Shown piece after piece: positions 42,594 through 52,207 of a stretch of 64,000 nt of DNA (positions are counted from its first letter, which is position 1; each line of letters starts with the position of its first letter). The notes below the pieces were generated by a model. It was not told the DNA's origin and made no database searches. It saw only the letters and a list, made by a program, of their open reading frames with translations. The position numbers were made by a program, and so were the translations under genes. Origin of the DNA: Thiobacillus sp. 0-1251 (GTDB lineage: Bacteria > Pseudomonadota > Gammaproteobacteria > Burkholderiales > Thiobacillaceae); NCBI GenBank assembly GCA_001899305.1, contig MKWL01000001.1, positions 310,001 through 374,000 on the forward strand, in the 5' to 3' direction.

Positions 42594-43238
42594 ATGAAGA
42601 CAGCCGTGTACACGATGTTGGCGCTGGCTATCGCGAGCCTGGGAAGCGGATGCGTCAATCTGGAACGCTCGCGCGATATCGGCAACCCGAATGTGTCGGG
42701 CCGGACGCTTGCGTTGCAGGTCTGCTCGAGTTGCCACGGTGTGGACGGCAACTCGACTTCGCCCGCTTTTCCCAAATTGGCCGGGCAACAGGAGGCGTAT
42801 TTGATCGCCCAGCTCAAATTCTTCCGTGGGCACAATCGTATCGATCCTGCGGGTTCGGAATATATGTGGGGCATTACCCGGAAATTGACCGACGAGCAGA
42901 TCGAGGGACTGGCCCGCTATTTCTCGCAGCAGAAAGATGCACCCAATGTCGCGGGCGATCCCGCAACGGTTGCGGCCGGAAAGGCGATTTTCGAGAACGG
43001 CATCCCTGACAAGGGGGTGGCCGCCTGCGCGGGCTGCCATGGTGCGATGGGCATGGGCAAGGACACCTTCCCGCGCCTGGCGGGTCAGCATGCCAACTAC
43101 ATGATGAAGCAGCTGCATATCCTGTCGGAGACCAACCAGCGTCCCGCGGGCGCGATGATGAAGCCCCTCGTCCATGGCCTGACGTCCGCGGATTTGGTGG
43201 CGGTGACGACCTACCTGCAGGGTGTCTCGCCCAACTAG
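42594..43238 (+). CDS. Diheme c4-type cytochrome lipoprotein
   Basis: 214 residues. Lipobox LGSGC at Cys20, so probably lipid-anchored. Two haem sites, CSSCH (44-48) and CAGCH (145-149), each followed by FPKLAGQ or FPRLAGQ, the cytochrome c4 repeat. It lies 49 bases after the cytochrome-porin, so a joint transcript is likely, and it is placed to carry electrons between the outer-membrane cytochrome and inner-membrane oxidases. ATG follows GAAGGGATT. Confidence 0.9.
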   Translation: MKTAVYTMLALAIASLGSGCVNLERSRDIGNPNVSGRTLALQVCSSCHGVDGNSTSPAFPKLAGQQEAYLIAQLKFFRGHNRIDPAGSEYMWGITRKLTDEQIEGLARYFSQQKDAPNVAGDPATVAAGKAIFENGIPDKGVAACAGCHGAMGMGKDTFPRLAGQHANYMMKQLHILSETNQRPAGAMMKPLVHGLTSADLVAVTTYLQGVSPN

Positions 43239-43561
43239 CGGTCGCCGATGCCAGTCTGGGCGTGTGCGTTGCACGCTTCCAGTGTGATGAAATGGCGCCA
43301 TGAAAAAGGCCAACCGCACCGGTTGGCCTTTTTCATGGCGGCCAGCGATGGGATGGCATGGGGGATGGCCACGAGGAAATCAGGGCGCCCGGCAAGTCAG
43401 GACACCCGTCCTGAACTTGTCGCGGTATACGCCGGCAGGGGATAATGCATCCTTTCAATGATGCCCTTCCCCGGCAGCGACAGAATAACCGGACGATCGG
43501 CCGGGTATCCCTCTCCAGACGAAGCAGCAGGGGCTATGCAAATCAATAGGATGGCCGCGAC
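43239..43561. other. 323-bp gap before trpG
   Basis: Contains the strong hairpin at 43297-43339 and then about 220 bases without a gene. Because trpG is cut off from trpE here, a promoter for trpGDC should lie in this stretch; I see no leader peptide with Trp codons. Confidence 0.5.
43297..43339. terminator. Strong bidirectional terminator hairpin
   Basis: A perfect 19-bp stem begins GCCATGAAAAAGGCC and closes on a GCACC loop; the complementary arm carries the T5 run on both strands. It ends the cytochrome transcript and insulates trpG. Confidence 0.9.
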
Positions 43562-44131
43562 ATGCTGCTGATGATCGACAACTACGACAGCTTCACCTAC
43601 AACCTCGTGCAGTATTTCGGCGAACTGGGCGAAGACGTCAAGGTGATTCGCAACGACGAAATCGACCTCGCCGGCATCGCGGCGCTGAAACCCGACCATA
43701 TCGTCGTCTCGCCCGGCCCCTGCACGCCCAACGAGGCGGGCGTATCGGTGCCGCTGATCAAGGAGTTCGCCGGCAAGGTGCCCATCCTCGGCGTCTGCCT
43801 CGGCCACCAGAGCATCGGCCAGGCCTTCGGTGGCCGGATCGTGCGCGCCAAGGAACTGATGCACGGCAAGACCTCGATGATCCACCACCTGGATGTGGGC
43901 GTGTTCAAGGGCTTGCCCAATCCCTTCCGCGCCACCCGTTACCATTCGCTGGTGATCGAGCGCGAGTCGCTGCCGGATTGCCTGGATATCACCGCCTGGA
44001 CCGATGACGGCGAGATCATGGGCGTGCTCCACAAGACGCTGGCGGTCGAGGGGGTGCAGTTCCATCCCGAGTCCATCCTCACCGAACACGGTCACACCAT
44101 GCTGGCCAACTTCCTGAAAGGCACGCGATGA
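43562..44131 (+). CDS. trpG: Anthranilate synthase component II (glutamine amidotransferase)
   Basis: 189 residues. Class I amidotransferase: [19 protein letters not shown] opening, oxyanion motif [11 protein letters not shown], nucleophile Cys in [15 protein letters not shown], and His/Glu in [16 protein letters not shown]. It delivers ammonia from glutamine to TrpE and may also serve as PabA. The stop overlaps the trpD start (ATGA). Confidence 0.96.
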   Translation: MLLMIDNYDSFTYNLVQYFGELGEDVKVIRNDEIDLAGIAALKPDHIVVSPGPCTPNEAGVSVPLIKEFAGKVPILGVCLGHQSIGQAFGGRIVRAKELMHGKTSMIHHLDVGVFKGLPNPFRATRYHSLVIERESLPDCLDITAWTDDGEIMGVLHKTLAVEGVQFHPESILTEHGHTMLANFLKGTR

Positions 44132-45159
44132 TCACGCCGCAGCAGGCACTCGCCCGGCTGGTCGAGCAGCGCGAAATCTTCCACGACGAGATGCTGTCGC
44201 TGATGCGCCAGATCATGCGCGGCGAACTCACCCCAGTGCAGATCGCCGGCATCATCATGGGCCTCAGGGTGAAGAAGGAAACCGTCGGCGAGATCGCCGC
44301 CGCGGCGCAGGTGATGCGCGAATTCGCTGCCCAGGTGCCGGCGCAGAACAGCGCGCATCTGGTCGACACCTGTGGCACCGGGGGCGACGCTGCGCACACC
44401 TTCAACATTTCCACCACCGCCGCCTTCGTCGCCGCCGCGGCCGGGGCGCGCGTCGCCAAGCATGGTGGTCGCTCGGTGTCGTCCACCAGCGGCAGTGCAG
44501 ACGTGCTCGAGGCGCTGGGTGTCAACCTTAATCTCACGCCCGAGTTGGTGGCCGAGAGCATCGATGCGATCGGTATCGGCTTCATGTTCGCGCCGAATTT
44601 CCATGGCGCCATGAAGCACGCCGCGCCGGTGCGGCGCGAACTGGGTGTGCGCACGCTGTTCAACATCCTCGGCCCGCTCACCAACCCGGCCGGCGCGCCG
44701 CATCAGTTGCTGGGCGTGTTCCATCCCGACCTGGTCGGTATCCTGGTGCGCGTGCTGCAGCGCTTGGGCAGTCGCCATGTCATGGTCGTGCACGGTTCCG
44801 ACGGCATGGACGAGATCACCCTGAGTGGCGAGACCTTGATCGGCGAACTGAAGGACGGAGAAGTCAGCGAATACACGATCCGCCCGGGCGAGTTCGGGCT
44901 GGAGACCAGTAGCAGCGAGGTGCTGAAAGTGTGGGACGCGACACAGGCAAAGGATATGCTGCTGTCCGTGCTCGACGGGCTGCCGGGGCCGGCGTGCGAC
45001 ATCGTGCTGCTCAATGCCGGTGCCGCCATCTATGTGGCCGACCGTGCCGCCACGCTGGGCGAAGGCATCGAAGTGGCGCGCGAGGTCATCCGCAGCGGCG
45101 CCGCGCGCGAAAAACTGCGGCAGTTGGTGGCGTTCTCCAATCGCGCCACGGGGATCTAG
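44128..45159 (+). CDS. trpD: Anthranilate phosphoribosyltransferase
   Basis: 343 residues. Phosphoribosyl-pyrophosphate site motifs [18 protein letters not shown] and [21 protein letters not shown] (in parts), plus [21 protein letters not shown]. Second step of tryptophan synthesis. Overlaps trpG by four bases and is followed after five bases by trpC. Confidence 0.97.
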   Translation: MITPQQALARLVEQREIFHDEMLSLMRQIMRGELTPVQIAGIIMGLRVKKETVGEIAAAAQVMREFAAQVPAQNSAHLVDTCGTGGDAAHTFNISTTAAFVAAAAGARVAKHGGRSVSSTSGSADVLEALGVNLNLTPELVAESIDAIGIGFMFAPNFHGAMKHAAPVRRELGVRTLFNILGPLTNPAGAPHQLLGVFHPDLVGILVRVLQRLGSRHVMVVHGSDGMDEITLSGETLIGELKDGEVSEYTIRPGEFGLETSSSEVLKVWDATQAKDMLLSVLDGLPGPACDIVLLNAGAAIYVADRAATLGEGIEVAREVIRSGAAREKLRQLVAFSNRATGI

Positions 45160-45164
45160 ACGCA

Positions 45165-45953
45165 ATGTCCGACATCCTCGAAAAGATCCTCGCCACCAAG
45201 CGTACCGAAATTGCCGCCGGACTTGCCGGTGTGCCGCTTACCGAGATGCGGGCACGTGCCGAGGCCGCCGCGCCGCCGCGCGATTTCGTCGGCGCCCTGC
45301 GCGCGAAGCTCGTCGCCGGACAGCCGGCAGTGATCGCCGAAATCAAGAAAGCCAGTCCGTCCAAGGGCGTGATCCGGCCCGATTTCCATCCCGCCGAGAT
45401 TGCGGCCAGTTACGAGAAAGGGGGAGCCGCGTGTCTGTCGGTGCTGACCGACCGCGACTATTTCCAGGGAAGCCCAGAGTATCTGATGGCCGCGCGCGCC
45501 GCGTGCCAGCTGCCGGTGCTGCGCAAGGATTTCATCGTCGACCCCTACCAGGTCTACGAGGCGCGGGCGATGGGGGCCGACTGCATCCTGCTGATCGTCG
45601 CCGCGCTGGCGTTGCCGGCGATGCAGGCGCTGGAAGCGCTGGCGTTCGAGCTGGGGATGGCGGTGCTGGTGGAGTCACACAATGCCGATGAACTCGACGC
45701 CGCGCTGCAATTGAAAACGCCGCTGCAGGGCATCAACAACCGCAACCTGCGTACCTTCGAGGTCAGCCTCGACACTACGCTGGGTTTGCTGCCGAAGATC
45801 GGCAGCGACCGCATCGTCATCACCGAATCGGGCATCCTCGCGCCGGCTGATGTCGCGCGGATGCGCAGCCGTCAGGTCAACGGGTTTCTGGTGGGCGAAG
45901 CCTTCATGCGTGCGGCCGATCCGGGCGCCGAACTGGCCCGTCTCTTTGCCTGA
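45165..45953 (+). CDS. trpC: Indole-3-glycerol phosphate synthase
   Basis: 262 residues, a TIM barrel. Catalytic motifs [52 protein letters not shown] (in parts), [15 protein letters not shown] and ITESGI. ATG at 45165. Last of trpGDC; convergent with the HerA-like gene 10 bases away. Confidence 0.97.
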   Translation: MSDILEKILATKRTEIAAGLAGVPLTEMRARAEAAAPPRDFVGALRAKLVAGQPAVIAEIKKASPSKGVIRPDFHPAEIAASYEKGGAACLSVLTDRDYFQGSPEYLMAARAACQLPVLRKDFIVDPYQVYEARAMGADCILLIVAALALPAMQALEALAFELGMAVLVESHNADELDAALQLKTPLQGINNRNLRTFEVSLDTTLGLLPKIGSDRIVITESGILAPADVARMRSRQVNGFLVGEAFMRAADPGAELARLFA

Positions 45954-45963
45954 TTAAAACCGG

Positions 45964-47454
45964 TCAGCGCTTGCTGCCGAACAGGCTGCCGAGCACGCCG
46001 CGTATGAGGCTGCGGCCGACCTGGCTGCCGATGGCGCGTGCGGCCGATTTGGCGAGCGCTTCGGCCGCACCTTGGCGGCGACCGTTTCCGGTCAGGATCT
46101 CACCCAGTACCCCGCCGAGCCCGCCTCCCGTTGCGGGTTGCGCCGCGGTCTTGGCCTGTGCGGCCGCCTGGGCCGATTGTTCCGCGCGCGCCTTCAGCGT
46201 TTCGTAGGCGGATTCGCGGTCGATGGTCTTGTCGTAGACGCCGGCGACCAGCGAGGACTGGATCAGCTGTGCGCGTTGGGCGTCGGTGATCGGGCCGATC
46301 TGGCCCTGCGGCGGCACGATGTAGGCGCGTTCGACCACGCCGGGACGGCCCTTCACGTCGAGCAGCGACACCAGCGCCTCGCCTACGCCAAGCTCGGTGA
46401 TGACGGTGGCTTCGTCCAGCGCCGGGTTGTCGCGCATGGTTTCGGCCGCCGCCTTGACCGCCTTCTGGTCGCGCGGCGAGAAGGCGCGCAAGGCGTGCTG
46501 CACGCGGTTGCCGAGCTGCGACAGCACCTTGTCGGGCACGTCCGCCGGGTTCTGGGTGACGAAGTACACGCCGACGCCCTTGGAGCGGATCAGACGCACC
46601 ACCTGCTCGATTTTTTCCACCAGTGCCTCGGGCGCGTCGTTGAACAACAGGTGGGCTTCGTCGAAGAAGAACACCAGCTTCGGTTTGTCGAGGTCGCCAG
46701 CCTCGGGCAACTGCTCGAACAGTTCGGACAACAGCCACAGCAGCAGCGTGGCATACAGCTTGGGAGACTGCATCAGCTTGTCTGCCGCCAGGATGTTGAT
46801 GACGCCGCGCCCGCGGTCGGTCTGGATCAGATCGGCGATGTTGAGCATCGGCTCGCCGAAAATCTGCTCGCCACCCTGCGATTCCAGCGTCAGCAATCCG
46901 CGCTGGATGGCGCCGATCGAGGCGGAGGAGACGTTGCCGTATTCGGTGGTGAATTGCTTGGCGTTCTCGCCGACGAAGGCGAGCATCGCGCGCAAGTCCT
47001 TGAGGTCGAGCAGCAGCAGGCCGTTGTCGTCGGCGACCTTGAACACCAGGTTGAGCACCCCGTTCTGGGTTTCGTTGAGGTCCAGCATGCGCCCCAGCAG
47101 CAGCGGGCCCATGTCCGATACGGTGGCGCGCACCGGATGGCCGGCCTCGCCGAACGGATCCCACAAGGTGACCGGATAGCCCTGATAGGCGAAGCCTTCG
47201 AGCTTGAGCGATTCGACCCGCTCGGCCACCTTGGCGTTGCCGCCGCCGGCCTGTGACACGCCGGACAGGTCGCCTTTCACGTCGGACATGAAGCACGGCA
47301 CGCCTATGCTGGAGAAGTGCTCGGCCAGCGTCTGCAGCGTGACGGTCTTGCCGGTGCCGGTGGCGCCAGTGATGAGGCCGTGGCGGTTGGCCATCTGCGG
47401 CAGCAGGACGAGGTCGGTGGTGGCGTTGCGGGCGACGAGCAGCGGTTCGGTCAT
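45964..47454 (-). CDS. HerA-like ATPase, DUF853 (YjgR) family
   Basis: 496 residues. Walker [19 protein letters not shown], Walker [17 protein letters not shown], arginine-finger region [30 protein letters not shown] (in parts). The C-terminus is Ala/Gln-rich and ends in a glycine-rich membrane-like or aggregation-prone helix ([13 protein letters not shown]). YjgR homologues are cytoplasmic hexameric ATPases of unclear role, not proven helicases. Confidence 0.92.
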   Translation of the reverse strand: MTEPLLVARNATTDLVLLPQMANRHGLITGATGTGKTVTLQTLAEHFSSIGVPCFMSDVKGDLSGVSQAGGGNAKVAERVESLKLEGFAYQGYPVTLWDPFGEAGHPVRATVSDMGPLLLGRMLDLNETQNGVLNLVFKVADDNGLLLLDLKDLRAMLAFVGENAKQFTTEYGNVSSASIGAIQRGLLTLESQGGEQIFGEPMLNIADLIQTDRGRGVINILAADKLMQSPKLYATLLLWLLSELFEQLPEAGDLDKPKLVFFFDEAHLLFNDAPEALVEKIEQVVRLIRSKGVGVYFVTQNPADVPDKVLSQLGNRVQHALRAFSPRDQKAVKAAAETMRDNPALDEATVITELGVGEALVSLLDVKGRPGVVERAYIVPPQGQIGPITDAQRAQLIQSSLVAGVYDKTIDRESAYETLKARAEQSAQAAAQAKTAAQPATGGGLGGVLGEILTGNGRRQGAAEALAKSAARAIGSQVGRSLIRGVLGSLFGSKR

Positions 47455-47582
47455 GGTGCATCCTGGGGTGTCGATATGCGGATTCTATCGAGTTCGGCGG
47501 CAACGCGTACCCGACAAAGAATAGAAGCAAATGCTAATACTCCGGGTATCATCTCGCTAATACGAAAACAGGAGGGAAATTT

Positions 47583-48905
47583 GTGGCAATGGAACAGCAG
47601 GTGCATGAAATCGTCATTGTCGGCGGCGGAGCAGGAGGACTGGAACTGGCGACCCGCCTGGGCGACAAGCTGGGAAACAAGAAGCGCGCGAATATCACGC
47701 TGATCGACGCCTCGCCGTCGCATCTGTGGAAGCCTCTGCTGTACGAAGTCGCGGCGGGCAGCCTCGATTCCTACGCCGAGCGCCTCGAATACCTGGCGCA
47801 GGGGCACTGGCACGGCTTCACCTTCCGCCTCGGCCGCATGGACGGCCTCGACCGCACACGCCAGGAGGTCAGCGTCGCGCCGACCTTCGACGAAAACGGC
47901 GTGGAGATCATTCCACGTCGGGCGTTTCGCTACGACACGCTGATCATCGCAGTCGGTTCGGTCGGCAACGATTTCGGCGTGCCCGGAGTGAAAGAGCACT
48001 GCATCATGCTCGACACCCCCGAGCAGGCACGCGAATTCCACCGCCGTCACATCAACGCCTGCCTGCGTGCCAACACGCAGAACGAGGCCGTCGCGCCCGG
48101 CCAGCTCACCGTCGGCATCGTCGGCGCGGGCGCCACCGGCGTCGAGCTCGCCGCCGAACTGCACGACACCACACGCGAACTGTCGTCCTACGGCATGGAC
48201 AACATCGAGCCCGACAAGAGCCTGAAGCTGCTGATCGTCGAAGCGTCCGACCGCATCCTGCCGGGTCTGCCGCCGCGCCTGTCCGCCGCCGCCGCCGATC
48301 GCCTCGCCGAGCTGGGCGTCGAGATGCATGTGCGCGAGCGCATCGTCGAGGTACGCGCCGACGGCATGCTCACCGCCGACGGCAAGTTCATTCCGGCGAG
48401 CATGATGGTGTGGTCGGCCGGCATCAAGGCGCCCGATTTCCTCAAGGACATCGATGGCCTCGAGACCAACCGCATCAACCAGCTGGTGGTGCGGCCCACG
48501 CTGCAGACCACGCGCGACGACAACATCTTCGCGTTCGGCGACTGCGCCGCCTGCGCCATGCCGGACGGCAAGGGCTTCGTGCCGCCGCGCGCGCAGGCTG
48601 CGCACCAGCAGGCCTCAATGCTGGTGAAGTCGATCTGCCGCCGCTTCCGCGGCAAATCGCTGCCTGAGTATGTCTACCGCGACTACGGTTCGCTGGTCGC
48701 GCTCGGCCGCTTCTCCACCGTCGGCAACCTGATGGGCGGCCTCACCGGCGGCAGCATCATGATCGAGGGCGTGATGGCGCGGCTGGTGTACTGGTCGCTG
48801 CACAAGATGCACGAGATCGCGCTGCACGGCTGGTTCAAGGTTTCGCTCACCACCTACGCGCACTTCATCAGCACGCCGACGCGGGCGCGCATCAAGCTGC
48901 ACTAG
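47583..48905 (+). CDS. Type II NADH dehydrogenase (NAD(P)/FAD oxidoreductase)
   Basis: 440 residues. FAD site [22 protein letters not shown] site [19 protein letters not shown], second flavin motif [16 protein letters not shown], and a C-terminal membrane-docking region ([25 protein letters not shown]). It passes electrons from NADH to quinone without pumping protons. GTG at 47583 is well spaced from AGGAGG; the ATG at 47589 is an alternative. Convergent with the ROK kinase, five bases apart. Confidence 0.93.
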   Translation: MAMEQQVHEIVIVGGGAGGLELATRLGDKLGNKKRANITLIDASPSHLWKPLLYEVAAGSLDSYAERLEYLAQGHWHGFTFRLGRMDGLDRTRQEVSVAPTFDENGVEIIPRRAFRYDTLIIAVGSVGNDFGVPGVKEHCIMLDTPEQAREFHRRHINACLRANTQNEAVAPGQLTVGIVGAGATGVELAAELHDTTRELSSYGMDNIEPDKSLKLLIVEASDRILPGLPPRLSAAAADRLAELGVEMHVRERIVEVRADGMLTADGKFIPASMMVWSAGIKAPDFLKDIDGLETNRINQLVVRPTLQTTRDDNIFAFGDCAACAMPDGKGFVPPRAQAAHQQASMLVKSICRRFRGKSLPEYVYRDYGSLVALGRFSTVGNLMGGLTGGSIMIEGVMARLVYWSLHKMHEIALHGWFKVSLTTYAHFISTPTRARIKLH

Positions 48906-48909
48906 CCGT

Positions 48910-49920
48910 TCAGTCGTTCCACAGCCACGCTGCCCCGCGCACGCCGCTGGAGTCGCCGTACTTCGGCGGCACCAGCTGGGTGTCGACGCGGTCGGAAAAT
49001 ACGTAGCGCGGCCACAGCCGCGGCACGGTGTCGTACAGGCGTTCGATGTTGGAAAGTCCGCCGCCGAGCACGATCACATCGGGATCGATCAGGTTGATCA
49101 CGCCGGCCAGCGCGCGCGCCAGCCGTTCTTCGTAGCGCGCCAGCGTCGCGCTGCAGGGGCCGTAGCCGGCATTCGCCAGCTGCACGATTTCATGTGCGGG
49201 CAGCTCCTCGCCACCATAGCGCACGTGGTCGGCGGCGAAGGCCGGCCCCGACAGCCAGGTCTCGATGCAGCCCTTCTTGCCGCAGTAGCAGGCCGGCGCA
49301 GCGTCAAGTTCGCGCGGGCTTGGCCACGGATGCAGGATGGGCTCGCCGGTGGCGGGATGCTGGCCGGTGCCGTTGCGGTCGGCCTGCGCGTGGGCGAACT
49401 GGAAGTAGGGCAGGGGCGAGTGCCCCCATTCGCCGGCGATCGCGTTCGCGCCCTTGAGCAGGTGTCCGCGCACCACCACGCCGCCGCCGACGCCGGTGCC
49501 GAGGATCACGCCGAACACGCTGTCGGCACCCGCAGCGGAACCGTCGGTCGCTTCCGACAGCGCGAAGCAGTCGGCGTCGTTGGCGATTCTTATTGCCCGG
49601 TTCAGCGCACGCTCGAGGTCTTCCTGCAGCGGCTGGCCGTTGAGGCAGGTCGAGTTGCAGTTCTTCATGCGCCCGCTGGCAGGCGAAATCGCGCCGGGTG
49701 TGCCGACGCCGACGCTGCCGCTTTTCCCCAGTTCGTATTCGACCTCGTGGACCAGTGCGGCCACCGCGGCCACGGTTGCAAGGTAATCGTTCTGCGGGGT
49801 CGGCACGCGGCGGCGCAGGATTTCGCGGCCCCCGCCATCGAGCGCGACGAGTTCGATCTTGGTGCCGCCGAGGTCGATGCCGAGACGGAGCGAAGGGGCC
49901 GAAATGCTAGAATTGCGCAT
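48910..49920 (-). CDS. ROK-family sugar kinase (fructokinase/glucokinase type)
   Basis: 336 residues. ATP site [18 protein letters not shown], sugar-binding blocks [11 protein letters not shown] and [11 protein letters not shown], and the ROK zinc motif [15 protein letters not shown]. The E. coli Mak/NagK-like order of motifs fits a fructo- or glucokinase. An unusual insertion of about 30 residues precedes the zinc motif ([18 protein letters not shown]). ATG at 49920 ([19 protein letters not shown]); divergent from yebC by 21 bases. Confidence 0.92.
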   Translation of the reverse strand: MRNSSISAPSLRLGIDLGGTKIELVALDGGGREILRRRVPTPQNDYLATVAAVAALVHEVEYELGKSGSVGVGTPGAISPASGRMKNCNSTCLNGQPLQEDLERALNRAIRIANDADCFALSEATDGSAAGADSVFGVILGTGVGGGVVVRGHLLKGANAIAGEWGHSPLPYFQFAHAQADRNGTGQHPATGEPILHPWPSPRELDAAPACYCGKKGCIETWLSGPAFAADHVRYGGEELPAHEIVQLANAGYGPCSATLARYEERLARALAGVINLIDPDVIVLGGGLSNIERLYDTVPRLWPRYVFSDRVDTQLVPPKYGDSSGVRGAAWLWND

Positions 49921-49941
49921 TATTTTTGCGTTGGAATCGAC

Positions 49942-50673
49942 ATGGCAGGACATTCGAAATGGGCCAACATCCAGCACCGCAAGGGGCGCCAGGATGCCAA
50001 GCGCGGCAAGATCTTCACCAAGCTTATCAAGGAAATCACCGTAGCCGCGAAAATGGGCGGCGGCGACCCCGCGATGAACCCGCGCCTGCGGCTGGCGATC
50101 GAGAAGGGCAAGGCCGAGTCGTTGCCGAAGGACAACATCGAGAACGCGATCAAGCGCGGCACCGGCCAGCTCGAGGGCGTGAACTACGAGGAAGTACGCT
50201 ATGAAGGCTATGGCATCGGCGGCGTCGCAGTGATGGTCGACTGCCTGACCGACAACAAGACGCGCACCGTCGCCGACGTGCGCCACGCCTTCACCAAACA
50301 TGGCGGCAACATGGGCACCGACGGCTGCGTGGCGTTCCAGTTCAAGCACTGTGGCCAGATCATCCTGGAGCCGGGCGCGAGCGAAGAGGCCGTGATGGAA
50401 GCCGCGCTCGACGCCGGCGCCGACGACATCATTCCCAACGAGGATGGTTCGATCGAAGTGTTGACCTCGCCCGATCCCAAGGCCTTCGAAGCGGTGAAGG
50501 ACGCACTGGAAAAAGCCGGGTTCAAGCCGGCGGTCGCCGAGATCACCATGCGTCCGGAAGCCGAAACCGAACTGGCCGGCGATGACGCGGTGAAGATGCA
50601 GAAGATCCTGGACGCGCTCGAGAGCCTCGACGACGTGCAGGAGGTCTACACCAACGCGGTGCTTCCCGAGTGA
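49942..50673 (+). CDS. yebC: YebC/TACO1-family translation-associated protein
   Basis: 243 residues: [33 protein letters not shown], and [19 protein letters not shown] are the family blocks. It relieves ribosome stalling at proline-rich stretches and was formerly called a transcription factor. First gene before ruvC in the usual proteobacterial order; here a four-helix-bundle gene has come between. Its stop codon TGA is already part of a repeat arm (TGAGGCGTGA). Confidence 0.96.
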   Translation: MAGHSKWANIQHRKGRQDAKRGKIFTKLIKEITVAAKMGGGDPAMNPRLRLAIEKGKAESLPKDNIENAIKRGTGQLEGVNYEEVRYEGYGIGGVAVMVDCLTDNKTRTVADVRHAFTKHGGNMGTDGCVAFQFKHCGQIILEPGASEEAVMEAALDAGADDIIPNEDGSIEVLTSPDPKAFEAVKDALEKAGFKPAVAEITMRPEAETELAGDDAVKMQKILDALESLDDVQEVYTNAVLPE

Positions 50674-50700
50674 GGCGTGAAGGGTAAGGCGTGAGGCGCG
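50671..50700. repeat. GTGAGGCG-family repeat, left arm beside the four-helix gene
   Basis: TGAGGCGTGAAGGGTAAGGC followed by GTGAGGCGCG. The 13-mer GTAAGGCGTGAGG (50684-50696) pairs with CCTCACACCTTAC at 51086-51098 with one mismatch. This arm includes the yebC stop codon and the GTG start of the next gene. Confidence 0.85.
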
Positions 50701-51053
50701 TTCACCATGATTTGGTGGCTTGGCAGCAGGCCATGCTGCTGGTGAAACAAGTGTATGAACTGACGTCACAGTTTCCCGCGGATGAGCGATTTGGCTTGGT
50801 GGCGCAGATGCGGCGCGCAGCGGTATCCATTCCCAGCAATATCGCTGAAGGTGCGGCGCGCCAGTCCAATCGTGAGTTCGCACAGTTTCTGATCGTGGCT
50901 CGCGGCTCTCTCAGCGAACTGGATACGCAATTCAGAATCGCTCAGGATTTGGATTTTTGTCCTCCACGAGCTGAAATGGAAATGCAGATAGACCGTCTAT
51001 TCAGCTTATTGGGTGGCCTGCTGAAAACCCAGCGAGAACCCGAAAAAACATGA
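50691..51053 (+). CDS. Four-helix-bundle protein, 23S rRNA intervening-sequence (S23/IVP) type
   Basis: 120 residues. Full family pattern: [78 protein letters not shown]. These pentameric four-helix proteins are encoded in 23S rRNA intervening sequences and at other scattered sites; the bAvd subunit of diversity-generating retroelements shares the fold. It is inserted between yebC and ruvC. The GTG start lies inside a GTGAGGCG repeat and the stop overlaps the ruvC ATG (ATGA). Its base composition is visibly more AT-rich than yebC and ruvC. Confidence 0.9.
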   Translation: MRRVHHDLVAWQQAMLLVKQVYELTSQFPADERFGLVAQMRRAAVSIPSNIAEGAARQSNREFAQFLIVARGSLSELDTQFRIAQDLDFCPPRAEMEMQIDRLFSLLGGLLKTQREPEKT

Positions 51054-51610
51054 CGGCCTCCAAACCCGCCCCCTCACCCCTCACCCCTCACACCTTACGC
51101 ATTCTGGGCATTGATCCCGGCCTACGCCTCACCGGCTTCGGCGTGATCGAGCAGACCGGCCAGAAGCTGGCCTACGTGGCCAGCGGCGTGATCAAGAGCG
51201 GCGAGGGCAGCCTGCCGCAGCGGTTGGGGGTGCTGTTTGCGGGCTTGAACGAGGTGATTGCCACCTACCAGCCCGATACCTGCGCGGTCGAAATCGTCTT
51301 CGTCAACGTCAACCCGCAATCGACGCTTCTGCTCGGGCAGGCGCGCGGTACCGCCATCTGCGCGGCCGTATCGCGCGATCTGAGCGTGGCGGAATACACG
51401 GCATTGCAGATCAAACAGGCGGTGGTCGGCCACGGCAAGGCCGCCAAGGAACAGGTGCAGGAGATGGTGAAACGCCTGCTGAGCCTGCCTGCCGCGCCGA
51501 CGGCCGACGCTGCCGACGCACTGGCCTGTGCCATCACCCATGCGCACGGCAGCCGATTGGGTACACACTCCACCGCAGGCTACCGCGTCAAGGGCGGGCG
51601 ACTGATATGA
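51050..51610 (+). CDS. ruvC: Holliday junction endonuclease RuvC with repeat-derived N-terminus
   Basis: 186 residues. Catalytic Asp22 in [18 protein letters not shown], Glu in [20 protein letters not shown], and late acidic residues in [15 protein letters not shown]. The usual protein begins at the residues here numbered 16-17; codon 16 is TTA where the original ATG would be expected, and the preceding residues ([12 protein letters not shown]) are translated from a CCTCACCCC repeat arm. Translation must now begin at the ATG overlapping the four-helix gene stop. It resolves Holliday junctions with RuvAB. Confidence 0.95.
   Translation: MTASKPAPSPLTPHTLRILGIDPGLRLTGFGVIEQTGQKLAYVASGVIKSGEGSLPQRLGVLFAGLNEVIATYQPDTCAVEIVFVNVNPQSTLLLGQARGTAICAAVSRDLSVAEYTALQIKQAVVGHGKAAKEQVQEMVKRLLSLPAAPTADAADALACAITHAHGSRLGTHSTAGYRVKGGRLI
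51069..51100. repeat. GTGAGGCG-family repeat, right arm, inside the ruvC 5' end
   Basis: CCCCTCACCCCTCACCCCTC followed by ACACCTTACGC, the inverted form of the left arm at 50671-50700. It encodes RuvC residues 7-17. Confidence 0.85.
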
Positions 51611-51623
51611 GCAAGGACTCCAC

Positions 51624-52199
51624 ATGATAGGCAGAATTACCGGCACCCTCGCCGCCAAACAGCCGCCGCAGGTGCTGGTGGATGTCAATGGCGTGGGCTA
51701 CGAAATCGATGTGCCGATGAGCACCTTCTACAACCTGCCGGCGATCGGCGAAAAGATCAGCCTGCTCACCCATCTGGCCATTCGCGAGGACGCGCACCTG
51801 CTGTATGGCTTCGGCAGCGAAGTCGAGCGCGCGGCGTTTCGCGAACTGTTGAAGGTCTCGGGGATCGGTGCCAAGACGGCGCTGTCGGTGTTGTCGGGCC
51901 TGTCGGTCAACGACCTGTCGGCGGCGATCGCGGCGCAGGAAATCGGCCGCATCGTCAAAGTCCCGGGCATCGGCAAGAAAACCGCCGAGCGCCTGCTGCT
52001 CGAACTCAAGGGCAAGCCGGTATTCGCGGGCGCGATCGCCAGCCCGGAAACGCCCGGCGTATCGGACGATGTGCGCCAGGCTCTGCTGGCGCTGGGCTAC
52101 AACGAACGCGAGACCACCGAGGCCGTGCGCCAATTGCCGCCCGACCTGCCAGTGGGCGAGGCGATCCGACAGGCGCTGCGGGCCTTATCCAAGACCTGA
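51624..52199 (+). CDS. ruvA: Holliday junction DNA helicase subunit RuvA
   Basis: 191 residues. OB-fold domain ([20 protein letters not shown]), two helix-hairpin-helix motifs ([19 protein letters not shown] and [19 protein letters not shown]) and the C-terminal RuvB-binding three-helix domain ([20 protein letters not shown]). It binds the junction and loads RuvB. The stop is nine bases before a diguanylate cyclase gene, which separates it from ruvB. Confidence 0.97.
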   Translation: MIGRITGTLAAKQPPQVLVDVNGVGYEIDVPMSTFYNLPAIGEKISLLTHLAIREDAHLLYGFGSEVERAAFRELLKVSGIGAKTALSVLSGLSVNDLSAAIAAQEIGRIVKVPGIGKKTAERLLLELKGKPVFAGAIASPETPGVSDDVRQALLALGYNERETTEAVRQLPPDLPVGEAIRQALRALSKT

Positions 52200-52207
52200 C
52201 TTCCTTC

